From the NCBI RefSeq assembly GCF_027409185.1, contig NC_084471.1:8524535-8588534 (forward strand): DNA of 64,000 nucleotides. Direction: 5' to 3'. The notes below the pieces were generated by a model that was given only the letters and a program-made list of their open reading frames with translations, searched no databases and was not told where the DNA came from. Source of the DNA: Cynocephalus volans (lineage: Eukaryota; Chordata; Mammalia; Dermoptera; Cynocephalidae). The position numbers were made by a program, and so were the translations under genes. This document shows, in pieces, positions 22,680-33,830 of the stretch (position 1 is its first letter; each line of letters starts with the position of its first letter).

Positions 22680-23400
22680 CTCCAAATTAATAGACTTCAT
22701 TTTTTAGAGCAGTTTTAGAAAATGGGGTTTAAGTACAGAGTTCCTAAATACCCCTCCCTAACCCCCAATCAGTTTCCCCTATTATTAACATCTCACATTA
22801 GTGTGGTGCATTGGCTACAGTTGATGAACCGATATCAGTACCTTGTTATTAACTAAAGGCCATAGTTCATATTTGAGTTCACTCTGTGTTGTGCATTCTG
22901 TGGGTCTGACAGATGCATAAAGTCATGTATCCACCATTACATTATCACTAGCCTCAAAGCCCCCTGTGCTCTCCACCCGTTCATCCGTCCCTCTCCCCAC
23001 TTGGATCCTTGTCAACCACTGATCTTTTTACTGTCTCTACATTTTTGCCTTTTCTTGAATGTCACATAGTTGGAATCATATTGTATGTAGCCTTTTCAGA
23101 CTGGCTTCTTTCACTTAGTAATACACATTTAAGGTTCCTCCATGTCTTTTTGTGGCTTTGATAGCTCATATCTTCTTATCACTGAATAATATTTTATTGT
23201 ATGGATGTACCACAGTTTATCCATTTACTTATCGAAGGACATATGTGTTGCTTACAATTATAAAGAAAGTTGCTATAAACATTAATGTTCAGGTTTTTGT
23301 GTTTACATAAGTTTTCAACTCATTTGGGTAAATATGTAGAAGCGCAACTTCTGTATGGTGTGATAAGACTTAGCTTGTAAGAAACTGCCAAACTGTCTTG
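22680..23400 (-). mobile_element. L1 3' end, antisense (second of three)
   Basis: A second 3' UTR start ('agacttcattttttagagca') and a separate ORF2 tail ('ccatttacttatcgaaggac', 'atttgggtaaatatgtagaa') show that this is a new copy and not the continuation of the previous one. Different sequence from its neighbours suggests a different L1 subfamily. Confidence 0.75.
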
Positions 23401-23429
23401 TAGAGAGACTATACATTAACTTCTCTTTT

Positions 23430-24408
23430 TAAAAAATTGTAGATATATGTATGTGTTTGTGTGTGTGTGTGTATGTGTGTGAGTGTGTGTGTGTGTATAA
23501 CCATGTTAGCCATTTTTAAGTGTACAATTAAGGGGCATTGATTACATTCATAGTGTTCTGCAACCATCACCACTGTTTCTGAAATATTTTCATCACCCCA
23601 AGCAGACTCTGTACCTGTTAAGCAATAACTCGCCACTCCCTCCTCCCTGCTGGCTCTTGTAACCTCTAATCTACTTTGTCTTTATGAATTTGCCTAGATA
23701 TTTAATATAAGTGGAATCAAACAATATTTGTCCTTTCATGTGTGGCTTATTTCATTTAGCATAATATTTTCAAGGTTCATCCATGTGTCAGAACTTCATT
23801 CCTTTTTCCATTGTATGTGTATACCAGATTTGTTTATCCATTCATCTGTTGATGGCACTTGGGTTGTTTCCACCTTTTGCCTATTTTGAATAGTACTGCA
23901 GTGAACATTGGCATACAGGTAATCTGTTTGAGTCATTGTTTTTAGTTCTTTGGGGTATATAACAAGGGTGGAATTGCTGGTCATATGGTAATTCTATGTG
24001 TAACTTTTTGAAGAACCGCAAGACTGTTTTCCAAAGTGGCTGCACTGTTTTACATTCCTACCAGCAATATAAGTGAATTCCAATTTCTCCACATCCTGGC
24101 CAACACTTGCAATTTTCCATTTTTTGATTATAGCTATCCTAGTGTGTGTGAAGTGATAATCTCATTGTGGTTTTGATTTGCATTTCTCTAGTGACAAATC
24201 ATGTTGAATATCTTTTCATGTACTTGTTGGTCATTTTTATATCTTCCTCAGAAATGTCTGTTTAAGTCCTTTGCCTGTTTTTTAATTGGGTTTGTCTTAT
24301 TGTTGAGTTATAAGAGTTCTTTATATATTTTGGATCCTAGACCCTTATCAGATATCAGATTTATATTGTCTGGGAATTTGGAGTTATTTTCTCCTAGTAT
24401 CATTTGAA
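23430..24408 (-). mobile_element. L1 3' end, antisense (third of three)
   Basis: It begins with 'taaaaaattgtagatatatg', carries an internal TG microsatellite, and reads into the ORF2 tail ('atccattcatctgttgatgg', 'gccaacacttgcaattttcc', 'gacccttatcagatatcaga'). Longest of the three 3' ends. No intact frame. Confidence 0.85.
23456..23499 (+). repeat. (TG)n microsatellite
   Basis: An imperfect TG repeat of about 44 bases lying in the 3' UTR of the third L1. Confidence 0.9.
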
Positions 24409-24523
24409 CAAGTTATTTTATTTTATTAATTGGTGGCTGGCTGGTACGGAGATCCAAACCCTTAACCTTGGTGTTATAACACAGCACTCTAAACAACTGA
24501 CCTAACCAGCCAGCCCCAAGTTA
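24409..24523 (-). mobile_element. CYN-type SINE monomer
   Basis: The body at about 24432-24516 ('ggtacggagatccaaaccct', 'ctctaaacaactgacctaac') is a degraded antisense tRNA-Ile. A short direct repeat 'caagtta' is at 24409-24415 and 24517-24523. It lies exactly at the end of the third L1. No G-run here. Confidence 0.8.
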
Positions 24524-25839
24524 GTTTAGATATGAGTAAGTCTTATGCAGGTTTGCACAATAGTGGAATCTCAGAGCTAGAAGAAATTTTGAATGATTTT
24601 GAAATTTGTTAGGTACCCGTGCCTGTGTTTTTATTTAGTCTTTTATTTTTTTTTTATGATCTCTTTCAAAACTATACAGCTCAAAAGACTCATGATTTCT
24701 GGAAAAACCAAGTTTTGAGAGTCAGTCCCAGTGTACATAAAAATTTGTAACTTACACTATTCCTAAGACAGACATTTAGTGATATATATTGATCATGTCT
24801 CCTATGTTTTAAAGTCTGAAGGTCATATTCCAAACCCAGAATTCTAAGAATGCTTCCAAATGATGGACAGCCTATCTTGAAACTTCAGTAGAACTTTGCT
24901 GGAGAAAGAGTTCCTTTTATTTCATCAACACATTGCTTCTTTTCATGTCTACTTTGCACTTGGGAGCAGGGTTTTGTGTGTTAATGCTTACCTTTCAACC
25001 AGTTCCTCTCCCACTTGATTCTCTGTCTGGGGCTGTAGCGTGTTACAGAAACCTTGAGGAAAGAGCAACAACAGAAGCCACTTTCCTGTGTTTTACTTCC
25101 TTAGATAAGAGGGTTCATTTAGCAGTTTGAGAAGGCAGACATTATCAGGCTTTTCACAAGATTGATTTTGATATAGCTTGAGGATTCCATGTATTATATG
25201 CACTTGTTTCCTGATCATCTGCTATAGGTATTCTCTGCTCACCAGTCATTACTCGTTCCTCAGCTAGTTCCTGGTGGAATTCTCCTTCCTCCTGTGCCTA
25301 CTCCTCCAAGAACCAGCTTCTCCTTGCTTGCTCAAGTAATATAGGAAAAGGTATTCATTAGAATTATTTTACGTCACCCTGAATAGAGCTAAGTAAGAAT
25401 TGCCTATTTAGATTTGTCATTTATTAAAAATTTTTCATTATGTGGGGATGAGGGAATATGAAGAATAGGTCCCTTGAGTTCTCATGCCAAGGACTTGCAG
25501 TTGAGATTGTGGGGGGTGCTTAGCACAACGAAAGGGATGCAGATAGCTTCTAGGCCTGCACCATTGGATAACATTGTAGTATCTCTGTTGTTACTCCTAC
25601 AGGTGTCTTTTAGTTTTATTGCTTTCTTTACATTTAACTCCTTTTCCTTTTAAATACTTCTCTCCAGTATTTTGTTCCTGCCATCTTCTTTTTCTTTTGG
25701 GGAGCTCACAGGAAGGGAGATCATTACAAGATAACATATCTCTTCTAAGTAAGTACTTGACTTTGTACAGATTTGTCTATATATACCCTATGTCTGGCCT
25801 CTGGTAGGATTGGAATAGGTGTTTGTTTAATTAACTGTG

Positions 25840-26015
25840 GCACTACACTTACAGAATAGGATCATGACTTAACTATTCTGTGCCTCTGTTTCCTTTTCTA
25901 GAAAATAGAATAATACTTGTACTTACCTCATTGGGTGATTGTGCTGATTAGTTAATAACCAAAGCTTTTAGAACGTTGCCTGACTTATAGTAATCACTAT
26001 ATAAATTTTAGCTAT
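25840..26015 (+). repeat. MIR fragment
   Basis: 'actattctgtgcctctgttt', 'ccttttctagaaaatagaat' and 'gaacgttgcctgacttatag' follow MIR in sense. Confidence 0.65.
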
Positions 26016-26327
26016 AATTCTGGCCACCTAGAAAATTTGAAAACAGCTGAGTTTTCATAAAATGTTTCTTTTGGCTCTTTTATTTTCAAACTTTAGGATT
26101 GCAGGTGTTATGCCTTCACATCAGCCACCTGTTCTCTGTGGGCTTATTTTAGAATGACTGAGGTTAGGGCGTTTGGTAGTTTCATGCCAGAGGTCAGGGA
26201 AGGAAGAGAAACTCTTGCACTTTAGAAGCCATCTGCCTTTGAGTGGGGCTCCAACAGTCGGGCCACTGTCCCTCAGTGGGGAGGGTGGGGGTTGGTTTTG
26301 TGGCTTGTGGCTCTGGCCATGTAGAGT

Positions 26328-26522
26328 AAGAATGTGCTTTAGGCCGGCCCGTGGCTCACTCGGTAGAGTGTGGTGCTGATAACACCAAGGCCACGGGTTC
26401 GGATCCTGTATAGGGATGGCCGGTTTGCTCACTGGCTGAGCGTGGTGCTGACAACACCAAGCCAAGGGTTGAGATCCCCTTACCGGTCATCTTTTTGAAA
26501 AAAAAAAAAAAGAATGTGCTTT
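26328..26522 (+). mobile_element. CYN-type SINE dimer, full length
   Basis: Monomer 1 starts 'aggccggcccgtggctcact' with B-box 'gggttcggatcc'. Monomer 2 starts 'ggatggccggtttgctcact' with 'gggttgagatcc', followed by 'taccggtcatctttttg' and an A-tail of 14. The middle of each unit carries 'ggtgctgataacaccaag' or 'ggtgctgacaacaccaag', the tRNA-Ile(GAU)-like anticodon arm. Target-site duplication 'agaatgtgcttt' lies at 26329-26340 and 26511-26522. This copy is the clearest evidence for the colugo assignment. Confidence 0.92.
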
Positions 26523-26839
26523 GTTGGCATTCTTGATTGTGAATTAGAGGACTGATGAGGATTTAACCTTGCTCTGATTTTTTTATGAATGGACTATAGA
26601 TCCCAGGGTGTGGGAGCTTTGCTAATTAGAGAATGACATAGAAATTGTCACAGAGTGGTCTTCCACCAATCAATAGTTATTTATTGTGTTTTTTAGAGTT
26701 TGTTTTATGTTTGTTTAATTGATAGCTAACCTCTTTTCCTTTTTTCCCCCCTTGTTTCTTGTCATTTGCATATTTTGTTTATTGGTTCAAATTTTTACCT
26801 GGGAGATGAGAAGAGGGTGGTAATATTAATAATGATCAT

Positions 26840-27020
26840 TTTAATTTACGTGGTACTTGGCAGCTTACAAGTTTATTAGGAGACATTCCTGTGAGGTGGC
26901 AAGGAGGTAAGTTAACTCCATTTTTGCAAATGAGGAAAGTAGGACTTGTGAGTTAAACAACTTACCCATGTCACAGAACAAGTGGCAAAAGTAGTAAGTA
27001 TTTAAAGTTAGGTTTCCTGA
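26840..27020 (-). repeat. MIR-like fragment
   Basis: 'tccatttttgcaaatgagga', 'aagtaggacttgtgagttaa' and 'caacttacccatgtcacaga' resemble antisense MIR. Confidence 0.55.
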
Positions 27021-27913
27021 TTCTAAATATACTACTTTTTCCAAAACGTCACTCAGAAGAATCAATAGAAAACAAGTTTAATAGGGAAAGCAATTGTACC
27101 TTGCTAAAATAAAATTTGTATTTTTGCACATTTTGCTTACCAAAATAAAATTCTATTTCCAGATGATTTTTTTAAACATGTTTTTCTTTATCTCTTTCTT
27201 TAAGACTCTAGGTAAGACAGCATTGCTCAGTGTTCTCCCTGTCCCTTCAGGAGAGAGACGCATGCACTGGTTGGTACCCAGTTTGCCTTGCTCTTATTAA
27301 TACAATGTATTAAAGGAGACCCCATTTGAGGAGGGGAGGAGGACACTTTATGGTTACTGCTCCTCCAGTCTCTTTGGAAAGATAGCGAACAGTTGTCAGG
27401 AGTAGTTTTCTTTTGTCTTAGTGTCTATTATATTTCTATCTGGTACCCTCCTTGTTATGGTTTTGGCTCCCCCTGCCCTTTCTTTTAAGTGAAAAGAGAA
27501 CCTAAAATAGTGTCTAGAGCTAAAGCCTTTCACAAAGGTCCTAATGCTACTGAAATGATTTGCCTTTTTGTTTTTTAAGATCTAACCCCAAGTTAATTTG
27601 CTAATTTTTTATGCTCTTGGATATTTAGAGATGACTATTTCTCTTTAGTTTGGAATTAGAGTTTTGATGTTTATAACATGTTTAAAATATTCCTTTGAAC
27701 TATTTATAGATACAGATTGTTGAGTTTTATTTTGTTTTTTAAGTGGCAAACTGAGTCTTTAGAAGGTTGTTTAGCTTATAGAATTTTTTAAAAGAACTAG
27801 AACACATTGTTCCTCAGCATATTTTGGAGTGTGGTGAGTTTGAGGCAACAGTGGAAGTTATAGAACGTGTCGACTCACCTCCGCTCTTCCTAACTCCTGT
27901 GTTCGTTTCACAG

Positions 27914-28110
27914 GATTTAATCGTCCAGACAATTTGCCTCCCGTGCCTGCATCCCCAGCCATAGGGAGAAGACCCCATAAACTGTAAAAAGGTCCATTGG
28001 CTTTTATCTGGAATGGACTGTACCCATGGAACTCAGTTCTGCCTTTTGCTTCATTTGACAGGTTGACCTATGGTGTTGGTATCTCCAATAAAAGCAAGTC
28101 TGAATGCTTT
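27914..28110 (+). other. Terminal-exon-like sequence, unidentified
   Basis: A strong acceptor context precedes 27914: branch-like 'ttcctaactc' about 20 bases upstream, pyrimidine-rich 'ctcctgtgttcgtttcacag'. From 27913 the frame gives GFNRPDNLPPVPASPAIG then RRPHKL and a TAA stop at 27985-27987. A canonical AATAAA lies at 28087-28092. Together this looks like the last exon of a spliced transcript, entered in phase 1. I do not recognise the peptide. It could be an alternative 3' end for transcripts from the CpG island, a fragment of a retrocopy, or chance. Confidence 0.22.
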
Positions 28111-28449
28111 GGTTGACTGCATTTCTCATTGGTTTGCCAAAGAAGGCCAAGGACACATTAAAATCTGTTTGTCCCATCCTATATGTCCTTTCTAAGGTTA
28201 TTAGCCAGCACTTTTGTTTTACAGTATGTTATTTATTTGGACTCAACTTCTGCACATAAATTCAGATGTGGTCAGCTGATGTTAAAAGAGCCTTTTGAAT
28301 TCAGACATGTCTGTTGCACTGGTTTTATGTCTCTGTTTTATGTATCTGTAAAGTAACTTAGTATTTTTACATTTCATTGTACTGAACTTATATGCTTTTT
28401 TTCAAGTGTCAGAGAGGCTTTGGAAAATAACTAATTTTCGAAACTCTTT

Positions 28450-28622
28450 AAAAATCTTTTTAGGGCCGAGCCGTGGCGCACTCGGTAGCGTGCTGCGCTA
28501 GCAGCGCGGCGACGCTCCCGCCGCGGGTTCGGATCCTATATAGGAATGGCCGGTGCACTCACTGGCTGAGTGCCCGTCACGAAAAAGACAAAAAAAAAAA
28601 AAAAAAAAAAAAAATCTTTTTA
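28450..28622 (+). mobile_element. Young CYN-related SINE variant, CpG-rich
   Basis: The body at 28463-28582 starts 'agggccgagccgtggcgcac' and has B-box 'gggttcggatcc'. The centre 'gtgctgcgctagcagcgcgg' differs from the tRNA-Ile arm of the other copies. The second unit is shortened ('ggaatggccggtgcactcac' to 'cccgtcacgaaaaagac') and lacks its B-box. The tail is an almost pure A-run of over 20. Direct repeat 'aaaatcttttta' flanks it. Many CpGs are intact, a sign of recent insertion. Confidence 0.85.
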
Positions 28623-28651
28623 AAAACCCTTTTGATTCATATTATTTACAT

Positions 28652-28700
28652 TTTTTTCTTTTTTATTGAAACAGTTGATTATACTATTTACATTTTTAAC
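28652..28700 (-). repeat. Very short L1 3' tip
   Basis: 'ttttttattgaaacagttga' then 'ttatac' matches the last bases of the antisense L1 3' UTR seen also at 63.27 kb. Confidence 0.45.
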
Positions 28701-28929
28701 AGTAAGTTAAGTAGTTTTTATTTATCAAAAATAGTGATCTATTATATTCAGCCATTTTATAGAAGAGTTGAAAATCGACCTGCCATTCCCTATGCTTCAG
28801 TGAGAGGCGAGGTTCAAAGCAGAGGATGAGGGGGGGATTATAGAAAGCCTTACTATAAGTATTAATTTCCCTCACAGATTAAAACTTTGGTCTTTATCTG
28901 TTATTTTTTATTTTGTCAGAAGGAGAATT

Positions 28930-29080
28930 TATGTTGCTAACTTAATTCACCCAGCATTGAATGCTTGCTGTGTGCATGGCAGTAGGAGAACCAAGGTCCC
29001 CACGCTGTGGGGGAAACAGAGGGGTAAATAACTCTGATAATGCAACCATGATTTGTGCTCTAGGGAGGTGTTAGGAGAGA
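28930..29080 (-). repeat. L2-like fragment
   Basis: 'cattgaatgcttgctgtgtg', 'catggcagtaggagaaccaa' and 'ggtccccacgctgtggggga' follow the antisense L2 3' end pattern. Confidence 0.5.
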
Positions 29081-29239
29081 AGTGGGATTTGCGCTGGACT
29101 TTAAAGATGAATGGTATGTCAGCAAAGATAATATTATTTAGGCAGAAGGACCAGCTCTAACAAAGGAAAGCCTGTAAACAGTGCATGCTAGGTGCGCTGG
29201 GGAGTACACAGAACGTTACTAACAACAGTAGAGGTTAGA

Positions 29240-29455
29240 GGTACATTTTGTATTAGACCTGGGCTTCAGTCCGAGCCTGTTGTCTTCACTGTCTAGCTGT
29301 GTAACCTTGTGAGTTACTTAAACTTTCTGAGCCTTAGTATTCTTATCTGTAGAATGGCTAGTAACTATATCACAGAGTTAAGATTAAATGAGAATATAGT
29401 ATATTGCCTGGCACGCAGTTTAAGCACTCAGTAAAAAGTAGCTGCAATTATTAAA
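29240..29455 (+). repeat. MIR, nearly full length
   Basis: 'ctagctgtgtaaccttgtga', 'gagccttagtattcttatct', 'gtagaatggctagtaactat' and 'gcctggcacgcagtttaagc' cover MIR in sense from its core to its 3' end. Confidence 0.8.
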
Positions 29456-29719
29456 TTTCTTTTCTTTTTAATTCTATTTCTTGTTTTAAAATGAACGTGT
29501 TGGTTAAGCCAGTTTCTAGAAGGTGACTGTCCACCATAATCCCACCCCAAAGATATCTGTGTCAACAGTTTGATGACTATTGGTCTCCTTTTTTATTTCA
29601 TCTCTGTGCATCTTTGTTTGTTTGTTTTTGTATGTTTTGATTGCCATTGCCCCAGTTTTAGGGTGTTTGGGAGGCAGGGACAGTGAAGGCTGTGTGGCAT
29701 GCCTGGAAGACAAGACTGA

Positions 29720-29900
29720 GCAGTCTGCATGCTGTGCTAATCATTAAGAGCCAGTGAAGTTTTTACAATGGTGGAGAGGTGAATTGATCAGACCTGTTTC
29801 GGTAAGAATTCTGAAATGTAAGTTGGATTGGAGGGAAGTCTTGCAGCAGGGCAACAAGTATTTGGTTGGCTACATTAGAGGACCATTGTAGATGTCAGAA
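29720..29900 (-). repeat. L2 fragment
   Basis: 'taagagccagtgaagttttt', 'gaattgatcagacctgtttc' and 'aagttggattggagggaagt' match antisense L2. Confidence 0.55.
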
Positions 29901-31079
29901 TGTTCGTAACATGCCTTGAACAATGTATAGCCTAGTTGGGGAGATGAGGCATTCATATGAAGTAGGGAAGTAAGGGCAACTGCCACAGGGGACGAGGCAC
30001 CCAGATAGTGGTGTGTGGACAAGAAATGCTGTAGCTGTTCAGGGAAGGCAAGATCACCGAGCTGAGCTTTTTCCTGGAGGCTTCAGGGAGGAGGCCAGAT
30101 GGCCTTGAACATTGACTCAGATTTGGGAGGCGTTTTGGGGAGGGGCAAAACACAAGTCAAAAAGTAGGAGTGCAGGTGCCAAGTACATAGTCTGGATGGA
30201 GTGGTGGGTTTTGGTTGGCTACTGGTGAGCGATATAGTTGGAAAGGAAAATTGCCGGTGCCCTTACCAAACCTGTTGCATACTCTGTCTTGTGACCCTGA
30301 TCTCACTAGACTGCAATTGTGTTTCTTCTCTTGCAGAGTGTGAGCATTTTCAAGACAGAGCAGAGCCTTAGTCATTTTTCCAGGCCTAGTAAAGGGCCCA
30401 GCACATAATAGATGCTGAAAAAAATCAAGTGACTGGATATTTGCTGTTTATGGAATTTGTAGACTGGATATCCTGCTCTCCCCTGAAAACCTGGGTCTAA
30501 AATAAAATCCTAATCTCACCTCTCTTCCTTCCCCCTTTCATTCTGTGCTCAGCTTAAACAGGTCACCCTCTCCTGTGCTCCCACAGTACTGTGTGCTTAC
30601 CTCGCCATACCATACTTATTTGTGTGCAGCTCTCTTGTGGGCATACCGCAGGACCCTCACCAGCATATTGAGTGTCCAGCAGGTCACATTCACTTGGCTC
30701 TGGGGACCTCACGCTACCTTTTCTCTTTCCTCACTAACTGTTTTTCCCTTTACTCTCCTCTTCTGGCTTCAACTCTCTCCCAACCACTAAATGTTGGAAT
30801 GATTCAGGTATCAATTCTACACTTAATCCCTAGACCAGCAGCTTTAGCCTTTTTTTGACCATACCAAATGCCAACTTGGTCCAAACGTACGACACCAGCT
30901 TATGCACGCACGCACACACTCACAACTGAAAAGTTTCACAAAACAGCTCTTATAGTTCATCTTACTGTGAACCATGAACTCTGTTATTTTCCATTCTGCT
31001 CTTTTTTTTTAAGTGCTGTTTACAACCCACTAAATTGATTTCACAACCTGCAGTTTGAAAAACTGCTGCGGGTGATCTC

Positions 31080-31330
31080 ATCTACTCCTTTGCATTTAAA
31101 TACTTTCTCTGTACTGATGACCTTCCCATCTTTATCTCCATCTCCACTTTTCTCCTGAGATTGAGTCATACCCGCTGTCTACCTGGTGTCTCCACTTGGA
31201 TGTCTGGTAGGAATCTCAGAATTAACGTGTCTGGCAGAGCACTCTTGATTCCCTCAGCCTGTCCCCCTCCTGGCTTCATCCCTCTCCATAAATGGTGCCA
31301 CGTTTGCAGTTGCTCTGTAAGGGATGGTGT
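31080..31330 (+). repeat. L2 fragment
   Basis: 'gtgtctccacttggatgtct', 'gaatctcagaattaacgtgt' and 'tccataaatggtgccacg' are in sense L2 order. Confidence 0.7.
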
Positions 31331-31560
31331 GGAGTACAGGTTCCCGAGCCCATGCCTTGGCTTAGGTTTGGTGACTGTCTTTTAGACCTTGGACAGTTAC
31401 TAAACCTCTCTCTGCCACACTGTCTTCATTTAATAAAGTAGACTTGTCAACTGTATCCACCTCATAGGATTATTGTGAAGACTGAATGAATTTTCACCTG
31501 TAAAGGACATAGAGCAGTGGCTGAGACATGATGCTCAACTAGTGTTGGCTGCTGTTGTTT
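31330..31560 (+). repeat. MIR, nearly full length
   Basis: 'ccttggacagttactaaacc', 'tctctctgccacactgtctt', 'cctcataggattattgtgaa' and 'gagcagtggctgagacatga' cover MIR. It separates two L2 stretches. Confidence 0.75.
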
Positions 31561-31649
31561 GTCATTGTGTTGTGTCCCTCACATCCACTTCTGACCCATA
31601 AGCAATTTCCATTGGCTCTAACTTCAAAATGTGTGCTTTATTTGACCAC

Positions 31650-31930
31650 ATATCACCACCCACATCAACACCACATTCATCCATGCGACCAGCATCCCTT
31701 ACCCAGCCTGCCAAAATAGCTTCTTCACCAACTCCCTGCTTCTGCTCTTGCCCCTCCCACGGTCTGTTTTCCACAAAACAGCCAGAGTAGCCCTTTGAGA
31801 ACTGAAACCAGAGCATGTCACTGTAGCTCAAAACCCTCCAAAGGCTTCTAATAAAATCCAAGCTTCCCACATGGCCCTTACTTTGACAGGGCCCTTCCTT
31901 GACACTTCTCAAACAGTAACGAGTGTGTGC
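31650..31930 (+). repeat. L2 fragment
   Basis: 'ccacaaaacagccagagtag', 'cccttt' and 'aaaccctccaaaggcttcta' then 'ataaaatccaagcttcccac' follow sense L2. It probably belongs to the same copy as the neighbouring stretches. Confidence 0.75.
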
Positions 31931-32089
31931 CTGACTGGTGAGCTCATTAGCATACGGCACCTGATTATGTAGGTCCACTGGGCCTGAGACCCTGCATTGC
32001 CATGAGCTCCCAGGTATCAGCAGTGCTTCCTGTCTGTGGGCCACACAAGAGCAAGGCTGGTGTACTCAGGGCCCTTTCTCTGGCTGCGT

Positions 32090-32510
32090 CTTTCTCCGTT
32101 CTCCCTGCACTTGGAACTTTGCTGTTCTTCTCATTGAGCTCATTACTGCCTCTGGCCTTTGCTCTTGCTTTTCCTCAGGTCTTCCGTGGTCTATTCCCTC
32201 AGCTCATTTGGGTCTCTGTTCCCATCTCCTCCTGGCTTCGACCATCCTGTCTAAATCCTACATTTCCTGCTCCCCCCCCAAAAAAATACCTTTCTCTATC
32301 CCCTTATGCTCCCTTATTTCTCTCTTCAAGCTTTTCTTAGTTCCTGGTGTATATTTATTTGTTAATTGTTTTGTCTTTATTCGAATGCTATTTTCATGGA
32401 GGGGGTTGGGGGTCAGATTTTGTACGTCTTGTTTACAGCAGTATCCCCAGAGCCTAGAATCAGTGCCTAGATGCCTAGAATGTAGTATTTGCTCAAATTT
32501 GTATTGAATA
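32090..32510 (+). repeat. L2 3' end
   Basis: 'gcctctggcctttgctcttg', 'gctcatttgggtctctgttc' and 'cagtatccccagagcctaga' then 'gtatttgctcaaatttgtat' are the end of sense L2. Confidence 0.7.
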
Positions 32511-32584
32511 ATGAATATGCATGTGTACAGATATCTTTCCTGTTAGACATGTCCTCTTTCGTTTAGGACAGAGACCTTCCTTAT

Positions 32585-32628
32585 TCCTTTTTTCTTTCTT
32601 TCTTTCTTTCTTTTTTTCTTTTTAAACA
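32585..32628 (+). repeat. (CTTT)n microsatellite
   Basis: Tetranucleotide repeat with T-rich flanks; length about 44 bases. Confidence 0.9.
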
Positions 32629-33159
32629 TTTCAGGTGTTTAGCCTCAATCCTCACTCTGGTCCTTTCCTACCCCTCCTCATAGCCTCATCGCTTCAGCCC
32701 TCACCGATTGTTAGCTGTTGTTCATCCAGGCTATTCTGCCAGGGGCTTTAAACCTTATTTAATTTTTCTTTAAAAATTTTATTACACAAGTAACACATGG
32801 CTATAGTCTCATTAAAAAAAAAAAAATGAAACAAGTAAAAAGTCATCCCTCCCCTAATAAAAGTTTTAGTATGTACCCTTTCCAACCATTTCTGGACTTA
32901 TTGTTTTGAAATTTACTGGTAACAAAAGAAAATATGATGTTTGCTTCCAGAATGAGGAGTAGTCTCAGCAGAATAGTGCAATGTAGTATTCGCCTTACCA
33001 AGGTCAAACTACAAGGGTATTTCTGTTCTGTGGCCAAGGAAACTGAGTCTTAAAGAAGTGAACAATTTGCTGAAGATCTCACTATCAGTAAGCTGTAAGA
33101 TCCAGTTCAGACTCTGAATGTGGCTGGGTTCAAAGTCCATGCACACCCTTTCCATGACT

Positions 33160-33480
33160 CCATGCTGCCAGGAGCTGTGGGGACTGAGACAGGAGTGACT
33201 AACTCACTGGAAGGAGGCTCCCAAAAGAAGGTGTGTTTGAGCAGGTCTTCATGGAAGAGTCTGGATTAATCATGTGGTGAAAGTGGGCAAGGTGGTAGCA
33301 TTCCAGACACGGACACAGCCTGGGCAAGGGCCTGGAGGTCTGAAGCACATTTGGGGAATGGAGAGAAGTTTAGTGTCACTGGAGCAGGAGGTCTGAAGTG
33401 AGGTCATGAGAGTGGAGGGTGGAAATTCTGTTGATGTCAGAAGCTTAAGGGTCTTGAATTTTATGTCATGAACTCTGTGG
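33160..33480 (-). repeat. L2-like fragment
   Basis: 'gagcaggtcttcatggaaga', 'ggtagcattccagacacgga' and 'gcctgggcaagggcctggag' follow antisense L2. Confidence 0.6.
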
Positions 33481-33796
33481 TCTTTCTCAAACTGGTTAAG
33501 TGGGGAACCAGAATTCTGGTGGGTTTTTTGTTTTTGTTTTTGTTTTGTTTTTTTGGTAAAATATGTCAGACATACAGAAAACAGAGAAACTAATGGCACC
33601 TATCTACCCATCACCTAGATTTAACAAATGTCACTGTGGGAGCTTCCTGACTAACATCCTTACCCCACTCAGACCCACTCTTCCAAATACCGTGCCCTTT
33701 TCACTTACATTGTTACTGAGATTTATCCTTGTCCATAAACTCAGAGCTAGAGAGCTAGTTCAGAAAAATTCCATTGTTAATTCAATCTATTATAGT

Positions 33797-33797
<1 letters not shown>

Positions 33798-33828
<31 letters not shown>
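33798..33828 (+). repeat. (CA)n microsatellite
   Basis: About 15 uninterrupted CA units, long enough to be variable between individuals. Confidence 0.95.

Positions 33829-33830
<2 letters not shown>

Noticed and set aside
33798-33828. CA repeat as part of a coding frame
   Set aside because: The frame over it encodes only a Thr/His alternation and has no flanking gene structure.
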